Of a stretch of 64,000 nucleotides of DNA, positions 49,344 through 59,056 are shown one piece after another (within the stretch, counting starts at the first letter, position 1; each line of letters opens with the position of its first letter). The DNA is taken from positions 248,001 through 312,000 of the forward strand of contig CBDBZO010000002.1 in the NCBI GenBank assembly GCA_965213595.1, given 5' to 3'. The DNA comes from JBCCFC01 sp965213595. GTDB taxonomy: Bacteria > Chloroflexota > Anaerolineae > Caldilineales > Caldilineaceae. The position numbers were made by a program, and so were the translations under genes. Under the pieces are notes generated by a model, which was not told the DNA's origin, did no database searches, and worked only from the letters and a program-made list of their open reading frames with translations.

Positions 49344-49985
49344 ATGCAGCCACTAGCCCAACCCGTTACCGAACTGATCGACGCCTTTGCGCAGCTGCCC
49401 GGCATCGGCCCCAAATCTGCCAGTCGCCTGGCCTACTTTCTGCTGCGCAGCGACGATGCGATTTCGCTCAAGCTGGCGACGGCGCTAAACGAGCTGAAAA
49501 TCAACACGCTCTTCTGCAGCACCTGCCACAACATCGCCGACCGCGACCCCTGTGCCATCTGCGACAGTCCGCAGCGCGACCACAGCGTAATCTGCGTCGT
49601 CGAGGAGCCGCTGGACGTGCAGGCGATTGAGCGCACGCGCGAATTCGAGGGAGCCTACCACGTGCTGCACGGCGCGATTTCGCCCGTGGACGGCGTGGGG
49701 CCTGAGGATTTGAAGGTCGCCGAACTGCTGGATCGCATCCAGCGGGGCGAGACCCATGCGGGAGACAATGGCGATGCGGCGGGCAACGTCCCCGTTGTGG
49801 AAATTCTGCTGGCGACCAACCCCTCGCTCGAAGGCGACGCCACGGCCATGTACATTTCGCGGCTGGTCAAACCACTGGGCATCCGCGTGACGCGGCTGGC
49901 GCGCGGCCTGCCCGTGGGCGGCGATCTGGAGTACGCGGACGAGGTCACGCTTGGACGCGCGCTGGCGGGGAGAAGTGAGATGTGA
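49344..49985 (+). CDS. recR: Recombination mediator RecR
   Basis: 213 residues, normal length. Helix-hairpin-helix FAQLPGIGPKSASRLAYF, zinc finger CSTCHNIADRDPCAIC (four Cys), Toprim domain (VVEEPLDVQAIERT, YHVLHGAISPVDGVGPEDL) and the C-terminal Walker-B-like ATNPSLEGDATAMYI. Works with RecO/RecF to load RecA on gapped DNA. Follows ybaB after a hairpin spacer; its stop overlaps an in-frame GTG of the next gene. Confidence 0.96.
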   Translation: MQPLAQPVTELIDAFAQLPGIGPKSASRLAYFLLRSDDAISLKLATALNELKINTLFCSTCHNIADRDPCAICDSPQRDHSVICVVEEPLDVQAIERTREFEGAYHVLHGAISPVDGVGPEDLKVAELLDRIQRGETHAGDNGDAAGNVPVVEILLATNPSLEGDATAMYISRLVKPLGIRVTRLARGLPVGGDLEYADEVTLGRALAGRSEM

Positions 49986-49996
49986 GGCGGTCAGTT

Positions 49997-50689
49997 ATGA
50001 ACGTTCCCGAGCAGACGCTGTCGGCGATGCGCGATTACTATCGAGCACGCGCGCCCGAATACGACGACTGGTGGCAGCGGCGCGGCCGCTACGACCTGGG
50101 CGCGGCGGGCAACGCGCGCTGGCAGCGCGAGGCGGCGCAGGTCGTCGACGCGCTGGCGGCGCGTGATTTGCGCGGCCACGTATTGGAGCTGGCGCCGGGC
50201 ACGGGCAACTGGACGCAGCACCTTGTTCTCAACGCCGACAGCGTGACGGCGGTCGACGCCTCCGCTGAGATGATCGCCATCAATCGCGCCAAAGTGCGGA
50301 GCGAGCGCGTACACTACGTGCAGGCCGACCTCTTCACCTGGCAACCCGACCGCCTCTACGATGCGGTCTTTTTTGGCTTCTGGCTCTCGCACGTGCCGCT
50401 GGAGCGCATGGGTGATTTTCTGAACGCGGTGGCGGCGGCGCTGGCGCCGGGCAGCAAGCTTTTCTTTGTGGACAGCCGCCGCCATCAGCCCCAGGTGCAT
50501 CACCAGGAGGAGGCGGTGACGCAGCCGCAGCTGACGCAGCGACAGCTCGACGACGGGCGCGAGTACGTGATCGTCAAAAATTTCTTCGAGCCGGAGGCGC
50601 TGGCCGTACGCTTTCAAGCCGCCGACCTCGACGTTTCCGTGCGGGAGACCGAGACCCACTTCATTTACGGCACAGGCAGGCGGAGTTGA
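49997..50689 (+). CDS. SAM-dependent methyltransferase (class I)
   Basis: 230 residues. SAM-binding motif I HVLELAPGTGNW, acidic motif AVDASAEMI, motif near FFGFWLSHVP. The N-terminal helix DYYRARAPEYDDWW is typical of small-molecule methyltransferases of the UbiE/Tam type. Substrate unknown. Starts either at the GTG overlapping the recR stop (49982) or at the ATG 49997, which has GAGG nine bases upstream; the latter is preferred. Confidence 0.82.
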   Translation: MNVPEQTLSAMRDYYRARAPEYDDWWQRRGRYDLGAAGNARWQREAAQVVDALAARDLRGHVLELAPGTGNWTQHLVLNADSVTAVDASAEMIAINRAKVRSERVHYVQADLFTWQPDRLYDAVFFGFWLSHVPLERMGDFLNAVAAALAPGSKLFFVDSRRHQPQVHHQEEAVTQPQLTQRQLDDGREYVIVKNFFEPEALAVRFQAADLDVSVRETETHFIYGTGRRS

Positions 50690-50709
50690 GCCAGCGCTAA
50701 ACCCTCACC

Positions 50710-51634
50710 ATGACTACACAGACCCTTCCACTTCCAATCGAGCAAACGGTGGCTCCTGCTGTGCAGGGGTGGCCGCCGCTGCTTGATGCACGGCTGGCTG
50801 AGACGTCGCTTGCGCCCAACGAGCGGTTGGCGCTGACTGAGTTTCTAGCGGCGCTGCACACGCGCTATGGCGACTGGCTGAATGCCGTGATCCTCTACGG
50901 CTCGGCGGCGCGCGGCGAGGTGCGCTTTGCGCCGGGCGCCACCGACACCTTTGATTCAGACGTGGATTTGCTGATCGTGCTCAATCGCGAGGCGACGCGT
51001 GAGGAGCAGTCGGCGATTTGTGGATTGGCCTTCGAGCTAAAGATGCGACACGAGTGCGATCTCATGGCGCTGGTGATGACGCCGAAGACCTTTGCCTGGC
51101 ACGGGGGCGGCAGTTCACTCTGGCTCAACATCCAGACGGATGGCATCTGGCTCTGGTCGTCGGGCTACGTCGTGCCGGAGCCAAATCATTGCGTGATTCG
51201 CGAGCAGTTTTCCGATTCGGGAGAATACATGCTAACCGAATCTCAATATGACGAAATCCGTATTTACTTTGAGCGCGCGGATGATGATTTGGACACAGCG
51301 CGACTTCTGCTCGACTCGTGGAAGGAGCGTCAAGCAATTGGTCTTTGTTACTATGCTGCGTTTTATGCGGCTTCCGCACTTCTTCTAACGCAGGGTATCA
51401 CGCGTGCAAAACATTCGGGCATACGTAGCGCACTGGGCCAATACTTTTTCAAGGAAGACATTCTGCCCCCGCACTGGAGTAAATTTACGAAAAGCTACAA
51501 AAAGAGCGTGAAAAGGCAACTTACGAAATGGAATACGAACCGGGCGAGGAAGTTGCCGAGCAGCGGTGGGTGTGGGCACGCGAGTTTGTCGACACGGCCC
51601 GCCGCTACCTTGTCCGCGAAGGGTATTTGAGCAC

Positions 51635-51638
<4 letters not shown>
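50710..51638 (+). pseudogene. Nucleotidyltransferase-HEPN fusion with a frameshift in the HEPN part
   Basis: MNT-type nucleotidyltransferase (about 35-170: ILYGSAARGE and TFDSDVDLLIV, the G-S-x-x-R-G ... D-x-D pattern) joined to a HEPN domain (from LTESQYDEIRIYFERADDDL). The reading frame stops at 51630, but from about 51482 the correct HEPN end is one frame back: IYEKLQKEREKATYEMEYEP, then VWAREFVDTARRYLVREGYL, ending at 51638 with an ATGA overlap on the mutase gene. One A missing in AGTAAATTT explains it. MNT and HEPN proteins usually form antitoxin-toxin pairs (MntA-HepT); here they are fused. Confidence 0.8.
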
Positions 51639-53353
<1,715 letters not shown>

Positions 53354-53402
53354 GGTTGATGCGTGATTCGTGATTCGTGATGCGTGAAAGGGGTGACTCG
53401 AA

Positions 53403-53633
53403 TTGTCCTTTGATCAATGGCATTCAAAATATGCTCTCCAGATTTGTTGGAGTGATGAAGACGATGCGTTTTTAGCCGATGTGCCCGAGCTGCCGGGCTG
53501 CATGGCGCATGGCGATTCGCACGAAGAAGCACTGAGTAACGCCAAAGAGGCGATTCAACTGTGGATTGAAACATCGCTGAAATTCGGTGACCCCATCCCA
53601 GTCCCAAAGGGTCGCCGCTTGATGTTTGCCTAG
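53403..53633 (+). CDS. HicB-like antitoxin, orphan
   Basis: 76 residues with the HicB fold pattern: ALQICWSDEDDAFLADVPELPGC, then HGDSHEEALSNAKEAIQLWI. HicB proteins neutralise the HicA mRNA interferase, but no HicA gene is next to it. Start is TTG at 53403 with AAGGGG nine bases upstream; no ATG is available before the domain. GC content is lower than in the mutase gene. It is flanked by 40-bp direct repeats, so it looks inserted between the mutase and the next gene. Confidence 0.78.
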   Translation: MSFDQWHSKYALQICWSDEDDAFLADVPELPGCMAHGDSHEEALSNAKEAIQLWIETSLKFGDPIPVPKGRRLMFA

Positions 53634-53645
53634 ACGCATGAGGGT

Positions 53646-53685
53646 GAGTACGTGCCGGAGAGTTGGGTATGAGGTTGATGCGTGA
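53646..53685 (+). repeat. Direct repeat, right copy
   Basis: 38 of 40 positions match 53327-53366, including a copy of the mutase C-terminal codons (Y-V-P-E-S-W-V and stop) that is now non-coding. Confidence 0.9.
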
Positions 53686-53700
53686 AACGTGATGCGTGAT

Positions 53701-54708
53701 ATGATTTCTCTCGACAAAACTGACCGCTTCCCCCTGATCTTTCGCCCTACGCCGCTGCATCCGCTACGGAGTTTCTCCAAAGTGCTGGGTGGCCCAGAAA
53801 TTTGGGTCAAGCGCGAAGATTGCACGGGGCTGGCGGGCGGTGGCAACAAAGCGCGCAAGTTGGAATATTATGTGGCGGATGCGCTCAAGCAGGGGGCAGA
53901 TACGCTGGTGACGGTGGGCGGCTTACAATCCAACCACACTCGCCAGACGGCGGCGGCGGCAGCGGTGGCAGGGATGGGCTGCGTCCTGGTGCAGCGACAG
54001 TGGGGTGCTGGCGGCAATTCCGAATATGAGCAAGTGGGCAACAATTTGCTCACCAAGATTTTAGGTGCGGAACGTCGACTGATTCCGGGCATGGGGCGCG
54101 TACTGCCGGATGATTGTGACTTGCAGGCCGTGCTCGCTGATTTGGAAGCGGCGGGGCACACGCCCTATTTTATCCCTGCCGGGGCCTCCGATCACCATCT
54201 GGGCGGGCTGGGCTTTGTCGATTGCCTACGCGAGACGTTGTCGCAGGCGGATGCGCTCGGCGTGACGTTTGACGCCATTCTTCACGCCACTAGCAGCGGC
54301 AGCACACAGGCTGGTCTACTGGCGGGTCTGCACATGATGGGCCGCAACACACGCGTCATCGGCATCTGCGTCAACGAGCAGCCGCAAACGACGCGCGATG
54401 TCGTCTGCCGCATTGCCAATGCAACCAGCGAGCGGCTGGGTAGCGAGCCGTTTCTGCACGACGATAAAATCGACATCCGCACCGATTTTGTCGGCGAGGG
54501 CTACGGCCTACCGAGCGCTGCTACAATTGAGGCAATTCGGACGCTTGCCACCTGTGAAGGGGTGCTGGTCGACCCTGTCTATGAGGGGAAAGCGGTAGAA
54601 GGATTGATGGCGCTCGTGCGCGGTGGCGAATTTGCAAAAACAGACAGGGTGCTGTGGATACACTTGGGCGGGGCGCAGGCGCTGCACGCATATCACAGCT
54701 ATTTTTGA
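53701..54708 (+). CDS. dcyD: PLP-dependent D-cysteine desulfhydrase / ACC deaminase family enzyme
   Basis: 335 residues, fold type II PLP enzyme. The PLP lysine lies in GLAGGGNKARKLEYY; QSNHTRQTAAAA and the phosphate loop ATSSGSTQAG are typical. D-cysteine desulfhydrase makes pyruvate, sulfide and ammonia; ACC deaminase is a close relative, and the two cannot be separated with certainty here. The ATG at 53701 is chosen over one four codons upstream. Located between the inserted hicB and an HD-domain gene, in the same direction as the mutase. Confidence 0.82.
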   Translation: MISLDKTDRFPLIFRPTPLHPLRSFSKVLGGPEIWVKREDCTGLAGGGNKARKLEYYVADALKQGADTLVTVGGLQSNHTRQTAAAAAVAGMGCVLVQRQWGAGGNSEYEQVGNNLLTKILGAERRLIPGMGRVLPDDCDLQAVLADLEAAGHTPYFIPAGASDHHLGGLGFVDCLRETLSQADALGVTFDAILHATSSGSTQAGLLAGLHMMGRNTRVIGICVNEQPQTTRDVVCRIANATSERLGSEPFLHDDKIDIRTDFVGEGYGLPSAATIEAIRTLATCEGVLVDPVYEGKAVEGLMALVRGGEFAKTDRVLWIHLGGAQALHAYHSYF

Positions 54709-54722
54709 TGGTGAACTGCTCA

Positions 54723-55277
54723 ATGAACCGCGTCGACTACTTCCGCATTATCCACCAGCACATCCCGCCGGACAGCGCCGTCTACCCGCTTTACGTGATC
54801 CACTGCCAGCTCGTGGCGCGCAAGGCGCTGGCGACTGCCGAGCGGCTGGGGCTGGCGGACGAATCCATGCAGTTTATTGAGGAAGCCGCCATGCTGCACG
54901 ACATCGGGATCGTGCGCACGAATACGCCCAAGCTCTACTGCTACGGCGAGCACCCCTACCTGATGCACCTGGTGGCGGGGCGAGATATTTTGGAAGCGGA
55001 AGGGTTGCCGCAGCACGGGCGCGTGGCGGCGACGCACGGCGGCGTGGGCATCACGCGCGAGCACATTATTCACAATCAACTGCCCTTGCCGCACGAAGAC
55101 TTTGTGCCAACGTCTGTGGAAGAGGAGATCATCAGCTACGCCGATCTCTTCTTCTCCAAAAATCCAAAGCGCCTGTGGGACGAGAAGCCGCTGGAGAAGG
55201 TGCGCCAAACCGTCGAAAAGTATGGGGAAGAGGCGCGGCAGACGCTGGATTCGTGGATCGAGCGCTTCGACATATGA
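54723..55277 (+). CDS. HD-domain protein
   Basis: 184 residues. A HD metal-phosphohydrolase motif MLHDIGIV (His-Asp) after an upstream histidine in YVIHCQLVARKAL, with further His in HPYLMHLVAG and ATHGGVG. Small stand-alone HD proteins hydrolyse nucleotides or phosphoesters; specific substrate unknown. Starts 14 bases after the preceding gene and ends in an ATGA overlap with the epimerase gene. Confidence 0.82.
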   Translation: MNRVDYFRIIHQHIPPDSAVYPLYVIHCQLVARKALATAERLGLADESMQFIEEAAMLHDIGIVRTNTPKLYCYGEHPYLMHLVAGRDILEAEGLPQHGRVAATHGGVGITREHIIHNQLPLPHEDFVPTSVEEEIISYADLFFSKNPKRLWDEKPLEKVRQTVEKYGEEARQTLDSWIERFDI

Positions 55278-55699
55278 ATGATCTCTTTCACCGCATCGAC
55301 CACGTCGGCCTCGTCGTGCGCGATCTCGACGCGGCGCTGCACACCTACTGCGAGCTGCTCGGTTTTGACCTGCTCGAACGCGTCGATATTCCGGAGCAGC
55401 GCGTGGCAGCGGCTTTCCTGGATGCGGGCAACGGCACGATTGAGTTGATCGCGCCGACAGACTTTGGTGCAGCCGAGGAGAGCGGCACGGCCCGCTTCCT
55501 GCGCAACCGCGGCGAGGGCACGCATCACATCTGCCTCGAAGTCGACGACATCGAGGCGGCGCTGGCGACGCTGCGCGAGCGCGGCGTGCGGCTGATCGAC
55601 GAAACACCTCGCCGCGGCGTCCACGGACGGGTGGCGTTTGTGCATCCCAAGGCGGCGCATGGTACGATGGTGGAACTGATAGAAAAGATTAAAGATTGA
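55274..55699 (+). CDS. mce: Methylmalonyl-CoA epimerase
   Basis: 141 residues, vicinal-oxygen-chelate fold: FHRIDHVGLVVRDLDAALHTY, metal ligands His in IDHVG, Gln in EQRVAAAFL, Glu in GTIELI, and His of the second module in THHICLEVDD. Converts the S to the R epimer of methylmalonyl-CoA, the substrate of the mutase encoded upstream. The C-terminal EKIKD and stop codon are part of the hairpin at 55684-55743. Starts in the stop of the HD gene. Confidence 0.92.
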   Translation: MNDLFHRIDHVGLVVRDLDAALHTYCELLGFDLLERVDIPEQRVAAAFLDAGNGTIELIAPTDFGAAEESGTARFLRNRGEGTHHICLEVDDIEAALATLRERGVRLIDETPRRGVHGRVAFVHPKAAHGTMVELIEKIKD

Positions 55700-55743
55700 A
55701 GATACAAGGCAGTGCTGCCTTGTATCTTCAATCTTTAATCTTT
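55684..55743. repeat. Perfect 28-bp hairpin spanning the mce stop codon
   Basis: Arms 55684-55711 and 55716-55743 are perfect mirrors with a GTGC loop. The left arm encodes the end of the epimerase. Same AAGATTAAAGATTGA motif as 42342-42412. Could act as mRNA stabiliser or terminator; the right arm ends in only three T, so termination is uncertain. Confidence 0.92.
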
Positions 55744-55759
55744 GGTGAAAAGGAAACTC

Positions 55760-56197
55760 ATGTCTGAAGCTGTTACACAATCAACTTTGACACCTGAAGC
55801 CTGTTTTGAATATCTCAAAGCCGTCATCGACCCGGAGATTTTTCAGAATATCGTGGATTTGGGGCTGGTCTATGGCGTGGACGTGCACGAGGATGACGTG
55901 GTCGACGTGAACATGACGTTGACGACGCCGCACTGCCCGATGGGGCCGCAGATTATTGCGGACGTGGAGCAGACGCTGCGGGGCCGCGGCGCGCGCGACG
56001 TCAACGTGAACATCGTCTGGGAGCCGATGTGGACGCCGGACGCGATGACGGACGAGCTCAAGCGCGAGCTGGGCATCATCGAGGACGAGTCGATGAGCAA
56101 TGAGCCAACTCTAGTCGCGCCGGAGCCGACGCTGCCGCCCGTGCCGCCCCCCGCGCCGCGCAAGAAGAATTTTGTGCAGCGGCTCTTTGGGCTGTAA
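55760..56197 (+). CDS. Second DUF59/MIP18 protein (SufT- or PaaD-like)
   Basis: 145 residues. DUF59 domain: FEYLKAVIDPEIFQNIVDLGL, MTLTTPHCPMGPQI with the reactive Cys, VWEPMWTPDAMTDELKRELGI. Differs from the suf-cluster copy by a C-terminal Pro-rich tail ending in KKNFVQRLFGL, possibly amphipathic. AAGGAAA precedes the ATG at 55760. Function in Fe-S maturation or in an oxygenase is inferred from the family. Confidence 0.85.
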   Translation: MSEAVTQSTLTPEACFEYLKAVIDPEIFQNIVDLGLVYGVDVHEDDVVDVNMTLTTPHCPMGPQIIADVEQTLRGRGARDVNVNIVWEPMWTPDAMTDELKRELGIIEDESMSNEPTLVAPEPTLPPVPPPAPRKKNFVQRLFGL

Positions 56198-56243
56198 ATC
56201 GCAGCAGAGTAATTTCGCCTATCTCAGTGTTCGACCCTTCCCC

Positions 56244-57095
56244 ATGCCCCACCTCACCTTCGACCACGCCGTCCTCGTCGTCGACAACCTCGACGACGCC
56301 GTGCGCGACTACCAGGCCCTCGGCTTCCACGTGACGCCGGGCGGTACGCACGCGGGCGGCTGGACGCACAACGCGCTGATCGGCCTGGCGGACGGCGGCT
56401 ACCTGGAGCTGATCGCCACGGTCCAGCCGCGCCACACCACGCTGCTGCGCACGCTGCGCCAGCATGGTGCGCTTCATCTGCTGCAGCCGGATTTTGCGCT
56501 CGTGCAGCAACGCTTTATGCATTCCGTTGCGCTGGGCGAGGGCTTTCGCGATTTTGCACTGCTTGCAACGGCGCTGGAGGCGCAAATCGAGGCGGCCAAC
56601 GAGGCCGGGCTTTCGCTGGCGGGGCCGCTCGACGGGGCCCGCAAACGGCCAGACGGCGTCCAGCTTGCCTGGCGCTTTGGCCTGCCGCCGGACGCCTCGC
56701 TGCCCTTCCTGATCGACGACGTGACCCCGCGCGCGCGCCGCGTGCCCGCCGCCGCGCGCGACGCCCACCCAAACGGAGCGGTCGGCGTGGCGGAAGTCCG
56801 CTTTGCCGTGCGCGATCTTGGGACGGCGACGGCTAAGTTTACCGCGCTGCTCAATCTGAAGGCGGAGCCAGTCCAGATGGGGGGAGAGCGCGCCTGCCGC
56901 TTTGCGCTGACGGAGTCGTTTGCGCTTACGCTGGTTGCGGCGACGGACACCGGCAGCGAACTGGCGGCTCAGGCTGAGACGCGCGGCGAGGGTCTCCATG
57001 CGCTGCGGCTGTGGACGGATAATGCGGAGCAAGCCGGAAAGCTGGATGCAAACTTGAGCCACCGAGCGGAGATCGAACTGGTGGCAACGATGTAA
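56244..57095 (+). CDS. Glyoxalase-like (VOC superfamily) protein
   Basis: 283 residues with two VOC-like modules: LTFDHAVLVVDNLDDAVRDY to about 130, and VAEVRFAVRDLGTATAKF to the end. The first part resembles the glyoxalase-like domain PF13468, often found alone in proteins without assigned reaction. Metal ligands are incomplete in the second module. The ATG at 56244 replaces a longer open frame. Confidence 0.78.
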   Translation: MPHLTFDHAVLVVDNLDDAVRDYQALGFHVTPGGTHAGGWTHNALIGLADGGYLELIATVQPRHTTLLRTLRQHGALHLLQPDFALVQQRFMHSVALGEGFRDFALLATALEAQIEAANEAGLSLAGPLDGARKRPDGVQLAWRFGLPPDASLPFLIDDVTPRARRVPAAARDAHPNGAVGVAEVRFAVRDLGTATAKFTALLNLKAEPVQMGGERACRFALTESFALTLVAATDTGSELAAQAETRGEGLHALRLWTDNAEQAGKLDANLSHRAEIELVATM

Positions 57096-57104
57096 ACCGA
57101 ACAG

Positions 57105-57408
57105 TTCTCTGAGCTTTTGCGGGGTGGCGAGCAAGGCTCGACCGACGGTGCGTCGCACTTTTCGAAGATAGTGCTGGCGAACAAAAAAGAGGGTCGACCG
57201 TGCGTGGCACTTCGGAAAGTGCCACGCACATTCAGGACAGTTATTCCCCAATCCGGAATTCGCCAGCAGCATTTTCCCCAAGGGCGTCGCACGTTCGAGG
57301 AAAGTCCTTCCCCTTTTCGTGCTCGACAAGCTGGATGTGCGATGCACCTGGGAAGGTGCAACGCACGCTGGGCCACCTTGCTCGTTGCACCCCGCAATCC
57401 CCAGAGAA
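57105..57408. repeat. MITE-like element, long copy (about 304 bp)
   Basis: Imperfect terminal inverted repeats TTCTCTGAGCTTTTGCGGGG and (inverted) TTCTCTGGGGATTGCGGGGT, both leading to CGAGCAAGG. Shares ends, the AAGTCCTTCCCCTT block and the GTGCGATGCACCTGGGAAGG hairpin with the copy at 24098-24287. It carries about 110 extra bases in the middle, including a perfect hairpin GTGCGTGGCACTT with mirror. The remaining gap to 57552 shows no gene. Confidence 0.82.
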
Positions 57409-57552
57409 CCTTCTTTGCTTCACGCCACTGTTTGGTTGCTGTCAAGAAACGCTCTGTGACCTCGCAGGTTAGTGGAAGGGTCAAGACTGGTCATTTCCAG
57501 CTCGGCTCCACCAGCCCGTTTCTTTTCACTTGCCTGACCCTGTCATCGATCA

Positions 57553-59010
57553 TTACAAAGCGGAAGCGCGCTCGTCCGCCCCGTCCGCCAGTCGACCTGC
57601 CAGCCCCATCACCCCTCGCCGACTGCTCCCCTGCGCGATCACCACCGTGCGCGCGCCGGGCCACGGCACGATCTGCACCAGCACAAAGGCCGGTCGCCGC
57701 CAGAGGCCGAGCAGCCCGGCGGCAATGAGCAGCCCCGCCGGTACGAGCAACCAACCACCCGGCGTGCGCCGCGCCATCACCTGCACGCTGGGCACGCGCA
57801 CCACTTCGACCGGCACGCCAGCCGCGTCGAGCGTCTGCACCGCCCCGGCAATTGCCTCGCTGCGCGGCGAGCCATCCGCCGCCAGGGGAATCACATCCGC
57901 CAGAAAGCCCGTGCCCGCCGCGCCGTCTGTTCCACTGTTTGGTCCATCCTCCGCCGTGCGCACAAAGCGCAGCACGGCGTCGTCCCCCTGCTGCAACTCC
58001 ACTTCAAGGTTGACGCTGGGAAAGGCCAGCCCCACGGCGTTGCGCAAATCGCTGCCGCCGGGCGCCACGAGCCGATTGCTGCCGTCCGCCGTGCGCACCA
58101 GCAGACCCGGCGCGACAACCAGCGCCCGCACGCGCACGCCGTCCAGCGTCAAACGCGTCTCCGGCTGCGTCAGCGGCAGATCGCGAATCGCCTCGCCGTG
58201 CTGGAGGCGCAGGGCCAGCGCAGGCACGCCGCGCTGGCCCTGCGCCTCCAGACTTTCCCTCTCAGCTCCTTCCTCCTCCACCGCCTCCAGCGACGTCGCG
58301 GCGTACTGCACGCGAAAATCGCGGGCGGCGTAGGCAAACGTTTCGCCCGGCACAAGCGGCGGTGAAATGGCCGCCCAGCTCTGCCCCGCCGCCCACCACG
58401 CCGCGATCAGCGACAGCAGCAGACCCAGCAACAGCAGCGGCCGCAGTCCGCTCGCGTGCAGGTCACGCGTGGCCAGCAGCCGCATCTCCTCGGCCACGAC
58501 CGGCTCGTCTTGCCCCGCCACATCAATTTCGCCAACGCTGATTTCCTGTACGCGCATCTCCTGTACATGACCAAAGCGCCGCGTCAGCTCATTGCGCACG
58601 AGCACCAGCACCGCGTCCGGCGCTGCCTCCTGCGTGGTGCGCAGGCGATGGGGCACGGCCATCGGCAGCGCGACCGGCTCCCCCGCCGCGGCGGGCGCAC
58701 GCAGGTCGTCGGGCCGCAGCGTCTGCACCCGCCGCATCTGGAGGGCCGTCCCAATTTGCCGGCCCAGCTGAAGCAGCGTCAGCGCGCCCAGCAGCCGGAA
58801 GAGCCAGTGCAGCAGCGGGCTGGTTAGCACGTCCAAACCGGGTGGCAACCGCTGCGGCAGCGCCAGCCCCAACAGCGTCAGCCCCAGCGCCAGCAGCGCC
58901 AGCCCCAGCAGCAGGAGCGGTCGCGTACACCAGCGCCACAGCGCATCCAGCGGGGCCATCGCACGCAGAGCGGGCCGGCTAAGTTGCCGCGTCTGTTGAT
59001 TCAGTGTCAT
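57553..59010 (-). CDS. Membrane protein with ResB-like topology (tentative)
   Basis: 485 residues. Two hydrophobic segments near the N-terminus (about 32-52 and 65-80), a third near 195-215, a large extracytoplasmic domain with beta character (FAYAARDFRVQYAAT to about 415), and a last membrane segment near 425-440, then a cytoplasmic tail. This layout resembles ResB/Ccs1 cytochrome c assembly proteins, but no defining motif was recognised and no ccsA neighbour is present. Function otherwise unknown. Confidence 0.5.
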   Translation of the reverse strand: MTLNQQTRQLSRPALRAMAPLDALWRWCTRPLLLLGLALLALGLTLLGLALPQRLPPGLDVLTSPLLHWLFRLLGALTLLQLGRQIGTALQMRRVQTLRPDDLRAPAAAGEPVALPMAVPHRLRTTQEAAPDAVLVLVRNELTRRFGHVQEMRVQEISVGEIDVAGQDEPVVAEEMRLLATRDLHASGLRPLLLLGLLLSLIAAWWAAGQSWAAISPPLVPGETFAYAARDFRVQYAATSLEAVEEEGAERESLEAQGQRGVPALALRLQHGEAIRDLPLTQPETRLTLDGVRVRALVVAPGLLVRTADGSNRLVAPGGSDLRNAVGLAFPSVNLEVELQQGDDAVLRFVRTAEDGPNSGTDGAAGTGFLADVIPLAADGSPRSEAIAGAVQTLDAAGVPVEVVRVPSVQVMARRTPGGWLLVPAGLLIAAGLLGLWRRPAFVLVQIVPWPGARTVVIAQGSSRRGVMGLAGRLADGADERASAL

Positions 59011-59056
59011 GCCGAATAGTCTAGGTTATATTCTGCGAATGCAAGAAGTTTTTGGA

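Noticed and set aside
51476..51490. Programmed -1 frameshift in the MNT-HEPN gene
   Set aside because: AAATTTA resembles a slippery heptamer, but the zero frame reads AAA TTT rather than A AAT TTA, so the tRNAs would not re-pair. A lost base is simpler.
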